64,000 nt of DNA from the NCBI GenBank assembly GCA_903843965.1, contig CAIMRY010000026.1:1-64000 (forward strand), given 5' to 3'. Position numbers and translations under genes: made by a program. The DNA is from an uncultured delta proteobacterium. GTDB taxonomy: Bacteria > Desulfobacterota > Desulfovibrionia > Desulfovibrionales > Desulfovibrionaceae. This document shows, piece by piece, positions 8,845 to 17,291 of the stretch. The notes under the pieces were generated by a model, which was not told the origin of the DNA, did no database searches, and saw nothing but the letters and a program-made list of their open reading frames with translations. Numbering within the stretch: position 1 is the first letter of the stretch; the number at the start of each line of letters is the position of its first letter.

Positions 8845-9693
8845 ATGAAGCCTAAAGTTTTAGTCCTTTGGCTCATTGTCGTTTGCTCCGGCCTTGGCCG
8901 ACCTGAGGCCCACGGCGCGGAGAAGATCCGCTTCGGCATAGTCCCGCAGCAGTCGGCATCGGAACTGGCCAAGCTCTGGGTTCCGCTATTGGGGTATTTG
9001 CAGGAGAAATCCGGCCTTGAGCTTGTCTTCGAGACGGCCAAGGATATCCCGACCTTCGAAAAACGGCTTGCTGCAGGGGAATACGAGGTGGGGTACATGA
9101 ACCCCTACCACTATATCGTTTTTCATGCGGCTCCGGGCTATGCCGCCTTCGCCAGGGAAAAGGGAGTGAAGTTGCAAGGCGTCATCGTTGTACGCAAGGA
9201 TAGCAACTTGACCAAGATTGAAGAACTCGCTGGCAAAACCGTTGCCTTTCCGGCTCCGGCCGCTTTCGCCGCCACCATCCTGCCCCTGGCGCATTTGAAA
9301 AGCCAAGGCATCACTGTCACACCCAGCTTCACCTCCTCCCATGACTCGGTTTACATTGGCGTGGCGAGGGGCTTCTTTCCGGCCGGGGGCGGCATCAATC
9401 GCACCTTTGAGAACGCCAAGCCAGAAACGCGAGACGAGTTGCGAGTCCTTTGGATGACGCCGCAATATACACCGCACGCCCTTGCTGCGCATCCGCGCGT
9501 GCCCAAGGAGTCCGTGCGACGGCTCCAGGCGGCCATGCTCAGCATGGACGCTGACCCTCGCGGCAGGGAAGTTCTTGCCCGGCTCAACTTCAAGGGATTC
9601 GAGGAAGGGCGAGACGCCGACTGGTATGACATCCGCAAACTGGGAATCCGCGTGCTGGAATACGTGGGCAAAAACACCGCTGGGGAGCGTTAG
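8845..9693 (+). CDS. PhnD-like periplasmic substrate-binding protein (kinase-associated)
   Basis: 282 residues with a signal peptide cut near AHGA-EKIRFG. The mature part follows the PhnD/phosphite-phosphonate binding protein fold: IRFGIVPQQSASELAKLW, the YMNPYHYIVFH region, and VRKDSNLTKIEELAGKTVAF. No ABC permease or ATPase lies nearby. Instead the kinase gene starts one base after its stop, so it probably serves as the ligand sensor for that kinase rather than for uptake. An AGGAG site precedes ATG 8845. The real ligand (phosphonate, phosphite or another oxyanion) cannot be read from sequence. Confidence 0.88.
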   Translation: MKPKVLVLWLIVVCSGLGRPEAHGAEKIRFGIVPQQSASELAKLWVPLLGYLQEKSGLELVFETAKDIPTFEKRLAAGEYEVGYMNPYHYIVFHAAPGYAAFAREKGVKLQGVIVVRKDSNLTKIEELAGKTVAFPAPAAFAATILPLAHLKSQGITVTPSFTSSHDSVYIGVARGFFPAGGGINRTFENAKPETRDELRVLWMTPQYTPHALAAHPRVPKESVRRLQAAMLSMDADPRGREVLARLNFKGFEEGRDADWYDIRKLGIRVLEYVGKNTAGER

Positions 9694-9694
9694 A

Positions 9695-11614
9695 ATGTCC
9701 ATCCGGTTCAAGACAGTTCTTGGCGTCGCAGCCATTGAGGCCGTCCTGCTCTGCTTCCTCGTATCGAACGGCCTGATCTTCCTACGCGACTCTAACATCG
9801 GTCAGTTGGACAAACGAGCCAGGACCACTGCGGAACTCTTCGCCACTGCAACTAGGTCCGATATCCTTACTCTGGATTTAGCCACCCTGGAGAGCCAGGT
9901 TGAACTTCTGACCAGAGAACCAGGTGTGGTCTACGCTCAGGTGGGCACCCCAAACCACGGAGTATTGGCCCAGCGTGGCGATAAGGCTGCCTCTGGGGAG
10001 GGAATAAGCCGCGCCAAATCTGTCATTGAAGTAGAAGGTTCTGTCCTTGGCTGGGTGGAAGTGGGGCTTTCCGACGATTCCATCGCCCAGACCCTGAAGG
10101 ACGCGCGGCAAAACGCCCTGGCGGGGGGAGCTTTAGGCATGTTGCTCTCCGCCCTCTTCTCCTTGGGCCTTGGTTATTATCTCACACGCCAGCTCTCTAA
10201 CCTGACCATGGCTTCAGAGGAGATTGCCGCTGGGAACTTCAGCCACCGCATCCCCGTCCGTACCAAGGATGAGTTGGGCAAAGTGGCTCTCGCATTCAAC
10301 CATATGTCCGAAGAGCTGAATCGCAGTTATGTTGGCATGGAGGAACGCATCGAGTCGCGCACGACGGAATTGGCCCAGGCCAATGAAGCGATGGCAAGGG
10401 AAGTGGTCGAGCGTAAGCAGGCCCACCGCGAAGTGAGCTTAGTGCTCTCGGCCATCTCCTCAATGCTGGTAGGTGTGGATATGAAGGGGCGCGTGAGCAA
10501 GTGGAACAAGTCCGCCACGCTGGTCTTGCGCACCTCGGTGGAGCAGAGCCTGGGAAATGATTTTGCTTTTTTGCCCCTGACCTGGGACAGGGATCGCGTG
10601 ATGGAGGGGCTGGAAAAGAGTCGGGCCGAACGCCAGCCGGTGAAGATCAATAACCTGCGATATGAACGTGCGAACGACAAAGAAGGATTCCTCTTTTTGA
10701 ACATAAGCCCGATACTGGACGAGCAGGGTGAGATGGAAGGCGTGCTCATCCTTGGAACGGACATCACGGACTTCAGGGTGTTAGAAGCACAGCTTTCACA
10801 GGCCCAGAAGCTGGAGTCCATCGGCCAGTTGGCTGCGGGTATCGCTCATGAGATCAACACGCCCGCGCAGTATGTGGGTGACACGGTGACCTTCCTGCGA
10901 GACGCCACGGCGGACCTTATGCGCGCGCTGGACATGGCGGCCGAATTGAACGGTACAGTCCTCCGTGACGAGGTCTGTACAGCAGAGGCCATAGCTCGCT
11001 TGCGGGCCGCGCTGGAGAAGGCTGATTATACCTTTCTTAAAGAGGAAATGCCCAAATCCTTCGCGCGCGCCTTGGAAGGTATTGAACGCGTGAGCGCCAT
11101 CGTGCGGGCCATGCGCAGTTTCTCCCACCCTGGCGAGAGCGAGAAGAAGGCCGTGGACATCAATCAGGCCATTGAAAACACCGTCATCGTCTCGCGTAAT
11201 GAATGGAAGTACGTGGCCACCATGGAAACAGATCTTGATCCAAACTTGCCGCGAGTTGTGTGCCTTCCGGCGGAATTAAACCAAGTGTTTCTGAACCTGG
11301 TGGTCAATGCTTCCCACGCAGTGGAGGATGTGGTCCGCAACACGCAAACGCTGGGTGTCCTGCGGATAGCAACGGTCCTGGAAGACAATCACGTGCGCAT
11401 CTCCATAACCGACTCCGGTTCAGGCATTCCAGAGGCGATTCGCAACAAGATTTTCGACCCCTTCTTCACCACGAAGGAGGTTGGCAAGGGCACCGGCCAA
11501 GGACTGACAATGGCTTATGACATTGTCGTGAACAAGCACGGCGGGACCATATCTTTCGACACAGAAGAAGGGCGTGGCACCACATTCCATATTCGGCTGC
11601 CTCTGGATGAGTGA
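9695..11614 (+). CDS. HAMP-PAS sensor histidine kinase
   Basis: 639 residues from ATG 9695 (GGAG seven bases before). Order: membrane segment 8-29, small periplasmic domain about 30-145, second membrane segment about 147-168, HAMP about 170-222 ([18 protein letters not shown]), coiled coil, PAS-like region about 250-365, HisKA with H385 in [12 protein letters not shown], and HATPase_c with intact N, G1 and GKGTGQGL boxes. It is in an operon directly after the PhnD-like protein, its likely periplasmic partner. The C-terminal two thirds are a close paralogue of the CHASE kinase at 5780, so both may feed the same regulators. Confidence 0.94.
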   Translation: MSIRFKTVLGVAAIEAVLLCFLVSNGLIFLRDSNIGQLDKRARTTAELFATATRSDILTLDLATLESQVELLTREPGVVYAQVGTPNHGVLAQRGDKAASGEGISRAKSVIEVEGSVLGWVEVGLSDDSIAQTLKDARQNALAGGALGMLLSALFSLGLGYYLTRQLSNLTMASEEIAAGNFSHRIPVRTKDELGKVALAFNHMSEELNRSYVGMEERIESRTTELAQANEAMAREVVERKQAHREVSLVLSAISSMLVGVDMKGRVSKWNKSATLVLRTSVEQSLGNDFAFLPLTWDRDRVMEGLEKSRAERQPVKINNLRYERANDKEGFLFLNISPILDEQGEMEGVLILGTDITDFRVLEAQLSQAQKLESIGQLAAGIAHEINTPAQYVGDTVTFLRDATADLMRALDMAAELNGTVLRDEVCTAEAIARLRAALEKADYTFLKEEMPKSFARALEGIERVSAIVRAMRSFSHPGESEKKAVDINQAIENTVIVSRNEWKYVATMETDLDPNLPRVVCLPAELNQVFLNLVVNASHAVEDVVRNTQTLGVLRIATVLEDNHVRISITDSGSGIPEAIRNKIFDPFFTTKEVGKGTGQGLTMAYDIVVNKHGGTISFDTEEGRGTTFHIRLPLDE

Positions 11615-11636
11615 GGCAGGGCCATGAGGTATGCCC

Positions 11637-12848
11637 ATGACGAAGCCTAGAATCCTCTTCGTGGATGACGAGCGGAACATTCTGGACAGCGTCCGGCTTT
11701 CGCTGCGCCCATTGCGAAACGAGTGGGACATGGCGTTCATGCCAAGCGCGGTCGAAGCATTGAAACTCATGGAAACGGAGTTCTTTGACGTTGTAGTGAG
11801 TGACATGCGCATGCCCGGCATGGACGGAGCACAGCTTCTGGCTGAAGTAGCCGAGCGTTCACCGGAGACGGTGCGCATGATACTCTCTGGCTATTCTGAT
11901 CAGGCCAGCGTGATGCGCACTGTCAAGCTGGCCCATCGGTACATAAGCAAGCCATGTCCGGCAGAGGAGCTTAGAATAGCCATCAGTGGGGCTATGCGTC
12001 TGCGTGAGATTATTCGTAGCGGCGCCTTAAAACGGTTTGTTTCTCGCATTGAGTCACTGCCTCCTTTGCCTCTTCTGTATCAGCGGCTCATGAACGAGCT
12101 TCAGGACGAGAACTCTTCGCTACAGAGCATCGGTGACATCATCGGCCAGGACATGGCCATGTCTTCCAGCATTCTGCGTCTGGTAAACTCTGCTTTTTTT
12201 GGCCTTCCCGTCCATGTTTCCAATCTGCAACATGCGGTGAAGCTCCTGGGCATAGAAACCATTCGCACGTTGGTGCTGTCCATCGGCTTGTTCTCCGATG
12301 TCGGGAAAGCCACGCCGGTGGGCTTCTCGCTGGAACAACTTTGGGCCCACAGCACCCGCACATCCTGCTTTTGCAAAGCCATCGCCGAGGTAGAGCGCCA
12401 AGACACCAGAATGCGCGACGACTGCTTCATCGCGGGCATGCTGCATGACGTGGGCAAGCTGGTGCTGGTAACAATCATGCCAGAGGTCTACGGCGAAGTG
12501 CTGACACGCGTTCAAGGTGGCAGCCTGCATCTACATGTGGCTGAGCGAGAGGCTTTCGGCACCACACATTCGGAGGCTGGCGCTTATCTGTTGAGCCTGT
12601 GGGGGTTCAAGGACGCCATCATCGACGCCGTATGCTGGCACCACTCCCCAGAACATATATCCTGCGCCGAGTTCTCGCCTTTGGTTGCCGTTGCCGTTGC
12701 GGACTATTTCGACCATGACTTAGTGAGCATCAATAAGGACCGCAAGTGGCGGTCGAACGAAATCCCAAACACACCCAAGGATGACTATGTGGCCCGGCTG
12801 CACGAATGGCGGAGTTTGTGCCAGAATGTTTTTCTGGAGGAGGTCTAA
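11637..12848 (+). CDS. Receiver-HDOD response regulator
   Basis: A receiver domain (residues 3-120) with phosphoacceptor D56 in VVSDMRMPGMDG and Lys in YISKPCPAEEL is followed by an HDOD domain (about 140-340; LPPLPLLYQRLMNEL, VNSAFFG, GMLHDVGKLVL). HDOD proteins act in signalling and post-transcriptional control and generally lack phosphodiesterase activity. ATG 11637 is favoured over 11631 because GAGG lies seven bases before it. The stop abuts the GTG of the next gene. A diverged fragment of a gene very like its receiver end is found at 15497-15617. Confidence 0.92.
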   Translation: MTKPRILFVDDERNILDSVRLSLRPLRNEWDMAFMPSAVEALKLMETEFFDVVVSDMRMPGMDGAQLLAEVAERSPETVRMILSGYSDQASVMRTVKLAHRYISKPCPAEELRIAISGAMRLREIIRSGALKRFVSRIESLPPLPLLYQRLMNELQDENSSLQSIGDIIGQDMAMSSSILRLVNSAFFGLPVHVSNLQHAVKLLGIETIRTLVLSIGLFSDVGKATPVGFSLEQLWAHSTRTSCFCKAIAEVERQDTRMRDDCFIAGMLHDVGKLVLVTIMPEVYGEVLTRVQGGSLHLHVAEREAFGTTHSEAGAYLLSLWGFKDAIIDAVCWHHSPEHISCAEFSPLVAVAVADYFDHDLVSINKDRKWRSNEIPNTPKDDYVARLHEWRSLCQNVFLEEV

Positions 12849-13967
12849 GTGGCTAATAAAATACTGTTTGTGGATGACGAGTTAGCACTATTGGAAAGTT
12901 TTCGCGTCACGCTACACAGGCGTTTTGATGTGTATACAGCCCACGGCCCTGAGGAGGGTTTGAAAGTGCTGCAAGGGTCTGAGGCTTTTGCAGTGGTGGT
13001 TTCCGACCTAAAAATGCCCAGAATGGATGGCATCACCTTCCTGAGCCGTGTGCGCGAAGTCGCCCCTGATACTGTGCGGTTGATGCTCACAGGCTTTGCT
13101 GATGTGGAAGTCGCAATCGGGGCAGTGAATGAGGGACAGGTATTCCGTTTTCTCACGAAACCCTGTCCCCAGGAGGTAATGGTTAAGGCGCTCCAGGCGG
13201 CATTGGACCAACATCGACTGGTGATGGCGGAGCGGGAACTTTTGCGTGGTACTCTGCGCGGCAGTATCCAGGTGCTCACCGAAGCTCTTAGCCTCGCCAA
13301 CCCCGAAGCATACGGCCGGTCACAGAGGATCAAGACTCTGACCCGGAGGTTAGCAAAAGCTGCTGATATCCCTCTGACCTGGGAGTTGGAACTCACTGCA
13401 ATGCTTTCGCAAATTGGTTGTATGGCCCTGCCTCGCCCGGTGGTGGAGAAGATCTCCCTAGGTCAGGAACTGACGCCTGATGAGCAGCGTCTCTATGAGA
13501 GCCACCCCGCCGTTGGTTCTGGACTCTTGGAGCATATCCCACGGCTTGAGCGTGTGGCGGAGATGATAGGTCGCCAGCACGAACGCTTTGATGCTAACTC
13601 CAGCACTGGCAAGGGAATTGGCGCACGAATTTTAAAGCTTGCTACGGATTATGACATGCTGGAAAGCCGTGGAGGTTCTCCGGTAGACATCCTTGAGCAT
13701 ATGAACAGTTGCAAGGGATGCTATGATCCTGGCCTGCTCAGGGCCTTTGAGCAGGCCGTTGGTCGAGATGCCGGTTATATCCTTCGCCGAGTTCCCCTCA
13801 AGGACTTACAGGAAAATATGGTGCTTGAAGAAGGCATAGTGACCGAGCAAGGGCTGTTGTTGCTGGCCAAGGGGGCGGAACTTACCACTGTGGGTATTCA
13901 ACGGCTCATCCAGGCAAAATCAGTTTTCACAATTATTGAACCCGTATTTGTCCGCGTGCCAACGTAG
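12849..13967 (+). CDS. Receiver protein with degenerate HD-GYP domain
   Basis: 372 residues starting at GTG 12849, directly after the TAA of the preceding gene and preceded by GGAGGAGG. The receiver (3-120) has phosphoacceptor D53 (VVSDLKMPRMDG) and Lys in FLTKPCP. The C-terminal region aligns in layout with HD-GYP proteins (GSIQVLTEALSLANP, SHPAVGSGLLEHIP, IGRQHERFD). However, the HD pair is replaced by SQIGCMALP and the GYP loop by ANSSTG. Loss of metal ligands suggests it is not a cyclic-di-GMP phosphodiesterase; it may bind the nucleotide or a partner. Confidence 0.88.
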   Translation: MANKILFVDDELALLESFRVTLHRRFDVYTAHGPEEGLKVLQGSEAFAVVVSDLKMPRMDGITFLSRVREVAPDTVRLMLTGFADVEVAIGAVNEGQVFRFLTKPCPQEVMVKALQAALDQHRLVMAERELLRGTLRGSIQVLTEALSLANPEAYGRSQRIKTLTRRLAKAADIPLTWELELTAMLSQIGCMALPRPVVEKISLGQELTPDEQRLYESHPAVGSGLLEHIPRLERVAEMIGRQHERFDANSSTGKGIGARILKLATDYDMLESRGGSPVDILEHMNSCKGCYDPGLLRAFEQAVGRDAGYILRRVPLKDLQENMVLEEGIVTEQGLLLLAKGAELTTVGIQRLIQAKSVFTIIEPVFVRVPT

Positions 13968-14022
13968 TTGTTTTCAGCTATTGTTGGCTTTAGGCCAATT
14001 TTTTAATCTATTAGGAGGCAGT

Positions 14023-14400
14023 TTGTCCAGAATTCTAAGAGTGCTGCTGGTGGATGATGAAGAGTATGTTGTAGATGCACTAAAGCTGCTGTTGGAGAGG
14101 GCGATGCTGTGCCAAGTCTTCACCGCAAATTCCGGAAAGGCTGCCCTGCGTCTTGCTCAGTCTCAAAAGCCCGACGTAATCTTGCTAGACGTCATGATGC
14201 CTGGGATGAGCGGTGGTGAAGTCGCGGAGGCATTGCAAGAATCCACCGCGACCAGCAACATCCCTGTAATATTTCTCACAGGGCTGTTGGGTAAAAGCGA
14301 ACTACCAGGACACCGCAGCACTATTGGTGGCAAAATTTATGTATCAAAGCCTGCTCCTCTTGACGCAATTATTCAAGCCATTACTGAATCCTGCAAGTGA
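14023..14400 (+). CDS. Stand-alone receiver domain (CheY-like)
   Basis: 125 residues consisting only of a receiver: acidic pair VDDEEY, phosphoacceptor D56 in ILLDVMMPGMSG, Thr in FLTG, Lys in YVSKPAP. I chose TTG 14023 because AGGAGG at 14013-14018 is right before it; the frame is open upstream to 13936 but without a site. It closes the five-gene signalling operon and probably shuttles phosphate or modulates the two kinases. Its last 20 bases overlap the 3' end of the convergent unknown gene. Confidence 0.88.
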   Translation: MSRILRVLLVDDEEYVVDALKLLLERAMLCQVFTANSGKAALRLAQSQKPDVILLDVMMPGMSGGEVAEALQESTATSNIPVIFLTGLLGKSELPGHRSTIGGKIYVSKPAPLDAIIQAITESCK

Positions 14401-14791
14401 GCAGGATTAGGCCGGATGGTGCCAAGGTGGAATTGTGAGAGAAGTGCATGTCGAGGTACAATTCCTCGCAGCACGTACCGTCTAGGGCAACCAGTTCAAA
14501 GCAATCCACGGGGTACTGGTTGATTAGGCCAAAGGTTCCCATGGCCCGGCGATACAGGAAGCTCATCCCGGACCCCGTGCGGAGTCGATTGAGGTAAGCA
14601 ATCTGCCCGGCAATGCCACTTACGGGGATCGGGTTCATGGGTGTGCGCCCGAAGACACCTTTTCCACCAGGGACGCTGTCACATCCGTCCAACACTCCTG
14701 TAAGATTAGTCATTAGCCAGTCTTGGCTCATCAGTACGCGTTTCTGATGCTCGAAAAGCTCGTCGTGGCAAATGACAAGTGCGTGCGTCAT
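14381..14791 (-). CDS. Unknown 136-aa soluble protein
   Basis: The start ATG at 14791 has a perfect AGGAGG at 14798-14803, so the longer frame from 14842 is not used. The protein is globular-looking, with VLDGCDSVPGGKG, NPIPVSGIAGQIAYLNRL and DGTCCEELYLDM segments. It has neither signal peptide nor membrane segment. I do not recognise it. It is the second gene of a two-gene minus-strand unit, 25 bases after the exported protein gene, and probably shares its promoter and the shared element at about 15448. It converges on the receiver gene with a 20-base overlap. Confidence 0.75.
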   Translation of the reverse strand: MTHALVICHDELFEHQKRVLMSQDWLMTNLTGVLDGCDSVPGGKGVFGRTPMNPIPVSGIAGQIAYLNRLRTGSGMSFLYRRAMGTFGLINQYPVDCFELVALDGTCCEELYLDMHFSHNSTLAPSGLILLTCRIQ

Positions 14792-14816
14792 CTCAATTCC
14801 TCCTGAAATTGCAGTT

Positions 14817-15299
14817 TCATGGTCGGGGAAATTTTCCACCATGCCGTAGCACGTTCTTTATCGTGTGGCTTGATCTCGTCATGATACACTTTCGAATAGT
14901 AAGATAAAGAATGAACAAGAGGGTAATCATCAATACAAGCAGTAGAATAGGCGAGAGGTAGGAGATGTGGGAAATGAGATTCCCTGTAGCACCAACGTTG
15001 AATTCATCAATCCCTGCAAATGCGAGGAACTCGTATATCCCCTTGGGATTGCTGTTTACGAAAGGTTTATCCCAGCAATTGACTCTTCCGATCGTCAGTG
15101 TGGGTAGCCCGAGGTGAAAAACAATTGGGACTGACAATCTTGGCATTTTTGAATAGGCCATAGCGGATTTGTCTTCCCTGTAATTCGAGGTGGTTATTGT
15201 AGCTCCTTGATCCACGACGCGCATAGGCATTGCAGTGCTGTTTGCTGTAATGGCTAGTAAGATAGCAATGGATAGCGTTACGGCATGCAAATTTCTCAT
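14817..15299 (-). CDS. Unknown exported protein with C-terminal membrane segment
   Basis: 160 residues from ATG 15299 (AAGGA upstream). Residues 1-23 are a signal peptide (MRNLHAVTLSIAILLAITA). Residues about 120-142 form a strong transmembrane helix (ISYLSPILLLVLMITLLFIL) followed by a basic cytoplasmic tail, giving a type I topology with about 95 residues outside. No family is recognised. The N-terminal 50 residues resemble those of the gene at 15772, and the upstream regions of both share an element at the same distance (149 and 147 bases). Confidence 0.7.
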   Translation of the reverse strand: MRNLHAVTLSIAILLAITANSTAMPMRVVDQGATITTSNYREDKSAMAYSKMPRLSVPIVFHLGLPTLTIGRVNCWDKPFVNSNPKGIYEFLAFAGIDEFNVGATGNLISHISYLSPILLLVLMITLLFILYLTIRKCIMTRSSHTIKNVLRHGGKFPRP

Positions 15300-15441
15300 G
15301 GTATCCTTCGGGAGGAAAATATACTCCCAAAAACATGTTGAATTAATTTGCACTTTTCGCCGCGATGGCTAACACAGCGTGTCGCTGAAACGTTGATTGA
15401 TCCGCTAGTACAATTTTGCCAGATGCTTGCGAAGACGAAAT

Positions 15442-15455
15442 ATGCTGAGAGTGTG
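15442..15455 (-). promoter_or_regulatory. Shared upstream element, copy C
   Basis: Read on the minus strand, ACACTCTCAGCAT matches the core ATACTCWCAGTAT with two changes. Its centre is 149 bases upstream of ATG 15299. It is the most diverged of the four copies but keeps the same orientation and distance as copy D. Confidence 0.45.
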
Positions 15456-15496
15456 TATTTATATTACATACAGATCCTGCCAAGACTCATATTCAA

Positions 15497-15617
15497 CATG
15501 AGTTTTCGCATTGTTCTTCACTTCATGAGTAAGCCTTTTCCGGCGGAGGCGTTCAAGATAACCATAAGGAAGGCTCTGCTTTTTCCTGATACCTTTGATG
15601 CAGCGGCCATCTTGTGA
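15497..15617 (+). pseudogene. Receiver-domain C-terminal fragment
   Basis: The frame ending at 15617 reads IVLHFMSKPFPAEAFKITIR, which aligns with LAHRYISKPCPAEELRIAIS of the receiver-HDOD protein at 11637; the bases also look related. Nothing upstream in the frame resembles a receiver and there is no output domain, so this is a fragment from a lost or rearranged regulator gene. It lies antisense to the 3' part of the small exported-protein gene at 15518-15772. Confidence 0.6.
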
Positions 15618-15772
15618 CTTTCAAAATTACGATTCATAGCAGGGTTGGCGGTTTGGTGCTCCGTGATGACTACGGTGGCAGCAGTATCTACCCCCAACAG
15701 CGACATCGCCAAGATCCTGGCTCCGATCATTAATATGGCAACTGATAACGTTAATGCCTGCAATTTTCTCAT
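15518..15772 (-). CDS. Small exported protein, truncated paralogue
   Basis: 84 residues from ATG 15772, with GGAG six bases upstream. The signal peptide MRKLQALTLSVAILMIGA and the next 30 residues resemble the exported protein starting at 15299. After about residue 51 the frame reads antisense through the receiver fragment at 15497-15617, so the natural C-terminus with its membrane helix is gone. It is likely a duplicated cassette cut short by rearrangement; the product, if made, would be a short secreted peptide. Confidence 0.5.
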   Translation of the reverse strand: MRKLQALTLSVAILMIGARILAMSLLGVDTAATVVITEHQTANPAMNRNFESHKMAAASKVSGKSRAFLMVILNASAGKGLLMK

Positions 15773-16305
15773 CGTGTACTCCAAAAGACAGCTAGGCTCT
15801 AAGTGATTTTAAAACAATTTAAGTGTTTGGTTGCTGATCATTAGAGCAGAGATTAAACGCAACTTTGAAGGGCCGATGTTGAAACAATGCCATATGCACG
15901 TAGAAAGGAAAGATACTGAGAGTATGTGTTGCAAAGCTATCACCAAGTACGACAGTTCAGGAAGCAATGAGGTGAGTGCGAACTTCGAGTCAGATCGTGT
16001 CTTTGAGGAGAATTAGAAAAGGAAATCCAACCCATCAGAGTCGGCAACGGGGAGATCGTGCGAACCCCCATAGCCATTGCGTTGGCATAGGACGAGGCCG
16101 TGCCACACTATCCTGCAGCCTTTCTGAGCAGTACACGATTGCTTTGCCCTGACATCTAGCTTAAAAAGGCGGGTAGAGCCAAGGGCGGGACAGTGGGCGA
16201 GGTCTGGCTGACCTCCACAGCCTTGGTGAACGAGGGCGTGGAAATGTTCGCCGTTGCGACAACGGAGCGGTGCAATTGCGACGGAGCAAACAATTGAGAC
16301 CCACA
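15773..16305. other. Intergenic region with shared element copy D
   Basis: Over 500 bases without a supported gene. It holds copy D at 15912-15926. A 61-codon plus-strand frame (15831-16016) covers that element and has no ribosome binding site, so I do not call it a gene. Confidence 0.5.
15912..15926 (-). promoter_or_regulatory. Shared upstream element, copy D
   Basis: On the minus strand it reads CATACTCTCAGTATC, the same core as copies A and B except for T in the spacer. The inverted repeat has five-base arms. The centre is 147 bases upstream of ATG 15772. Plus-strand reading would place it 390 bases before the PAS gene, a poorer fit. Confidence 0.6.
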
Positions 16306-17262
16306 ATGGACAGCAAGAGAAAACTCTCCGACGACGCGTCTGATCTGCGAAAACGGGCCGAAGATATTACCGGAGAAATAGAAGTGAAGTACCCGGATGA
16401 TCTTGTGTCGATTGAAAAAATGTTGGAAGTGCTCCATGAACTGCGCGTGCATCAGATTGAGTTGGAGATGCAGAACGAGTCGCTGCGAAGGGCACAGGGG
16501 GAACTGGACGCTGAACGTGCGCGCTATTTTGACCTCTATGAACTAGCCCCGATCGGCTATTGCACCATCAATGAGCATTGGTTGATACTGCAAGCCAATC
16601 TTATGACATTTACGGTGCTGGGATTGAGCGGCCGGAGTGCGATAATTAATCAGCCATTTAGTAAGTTCGTTTTCGAGGAAGACCAGGACCTTTACCACCT
16701 GCAACGCAAGCAGCTTTTCAAAGCCTGTGTACCGATGTCGTTCGATCTGCGACTGGTGAAGGAGAACGGAACTCCGTTCTGGGTGCAGCTGGATGCTCTG
16801 GCTGGGCAGAATGACAGTGGAGAGCCAGAGGGGCGTGTCGTCCTAAAGGATATCAACGAAAGAAAGAGAAACGCTGAATTGATGGACGAGATCGAGCGGC
16901 GCTTTCGCACCCTGGCCAACTGCGACCTAGCCCTCATCTGGACCTCCGGGACAGACAAACTATGCGACTATTTCAATGAGCCCTGGCTCGCCTTTACCGG
17001 GCGCACCTTTGAGCAGGAGGTTGGCAACGGCTGGGCCGAGGGCGTGCACCCGGATGACTTTGCGCGCTGCCTGGAGACCTACGTCACGGCCTTTGACCGG
17101 CGCGAGCCTTTCGATATGGAGTACCGCCTGCGCCACGCCAGCGGAGGATACCGTTTGGTCGTGAATTCTGGAATGCCACGCTGGGATACCAGGGGCAAAT
17201 TCTTGGGCTACATCTGCCGCTGTATTGACACCACCGAGCGCGTAAAGCAGTGGACGCCGTGA
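16306..17262 (+). CDS. Two-PAS protein without output domain (truncated sensor)
   Basis: 318 residues. A helical lead (HELRVHQIELEMQNESLRRAQ) typical of deltaproteobacterial PAS kinases comes first. PAS 1 follows at about 75-200 (FDLYELAPIGYCTINE, ending DINERKRNAE) and PAS 2 at about 205-312 (ANCDLALIWTSG, ending CIDTTERVKQW). The protein stops five residues into the linker where HisKA is expected. An IS4-family remnant begins 30 bases downstream, so the kinase half was probably removed by insertion and deletion. The longer GTG start at 16270 has its GGAG too close, so ATG 16306 is preferred. It could still act as a sensory adaptor. Confidence 0.8.
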   Translation: MDSKRKLSDDASDLRKRAEDITGEIEVKYPDDLVSIEKMLEVLHELRVHQIELEMQNESLRRAQGELDAERARYFDLYELAPIGYCTINEHWLILQANLMTFTVLGLSGRSAIINQPFSKFVFEEDQDLYHLQRKQLFKACVPMSFDLRLVKENGTPFWVQLDALAGQNDSGEPEGRVVLKDINERKRNAELMDEIERRFRTLANCDLALIWTSGTDKLCDYFNEPWLAFTGRTFEQEVGNGWAEGVHPDDFARCLETYVTAFDRREPFDMEYRLRHASGGYRLVVNSGMPRWDTRGKFLGYICRCIDTTERVKQWTP

Positions 17263-17291
17263 GAGATATTACTCGGAACATGGTTGTCCGG

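Noticed and set aside
9482-9694. Extended N-terminus for the HAMP kinase
   Set aside because: It would overlap the PhnD-like gene by 212 bases; ATG 9695 has a good ribosome site and begins the first membrane helix.
15831-16016. 61-codon plus-strand ORF
   Set aside because: It spans the shared element, has no ribosome binding site and no homology I can recognise.
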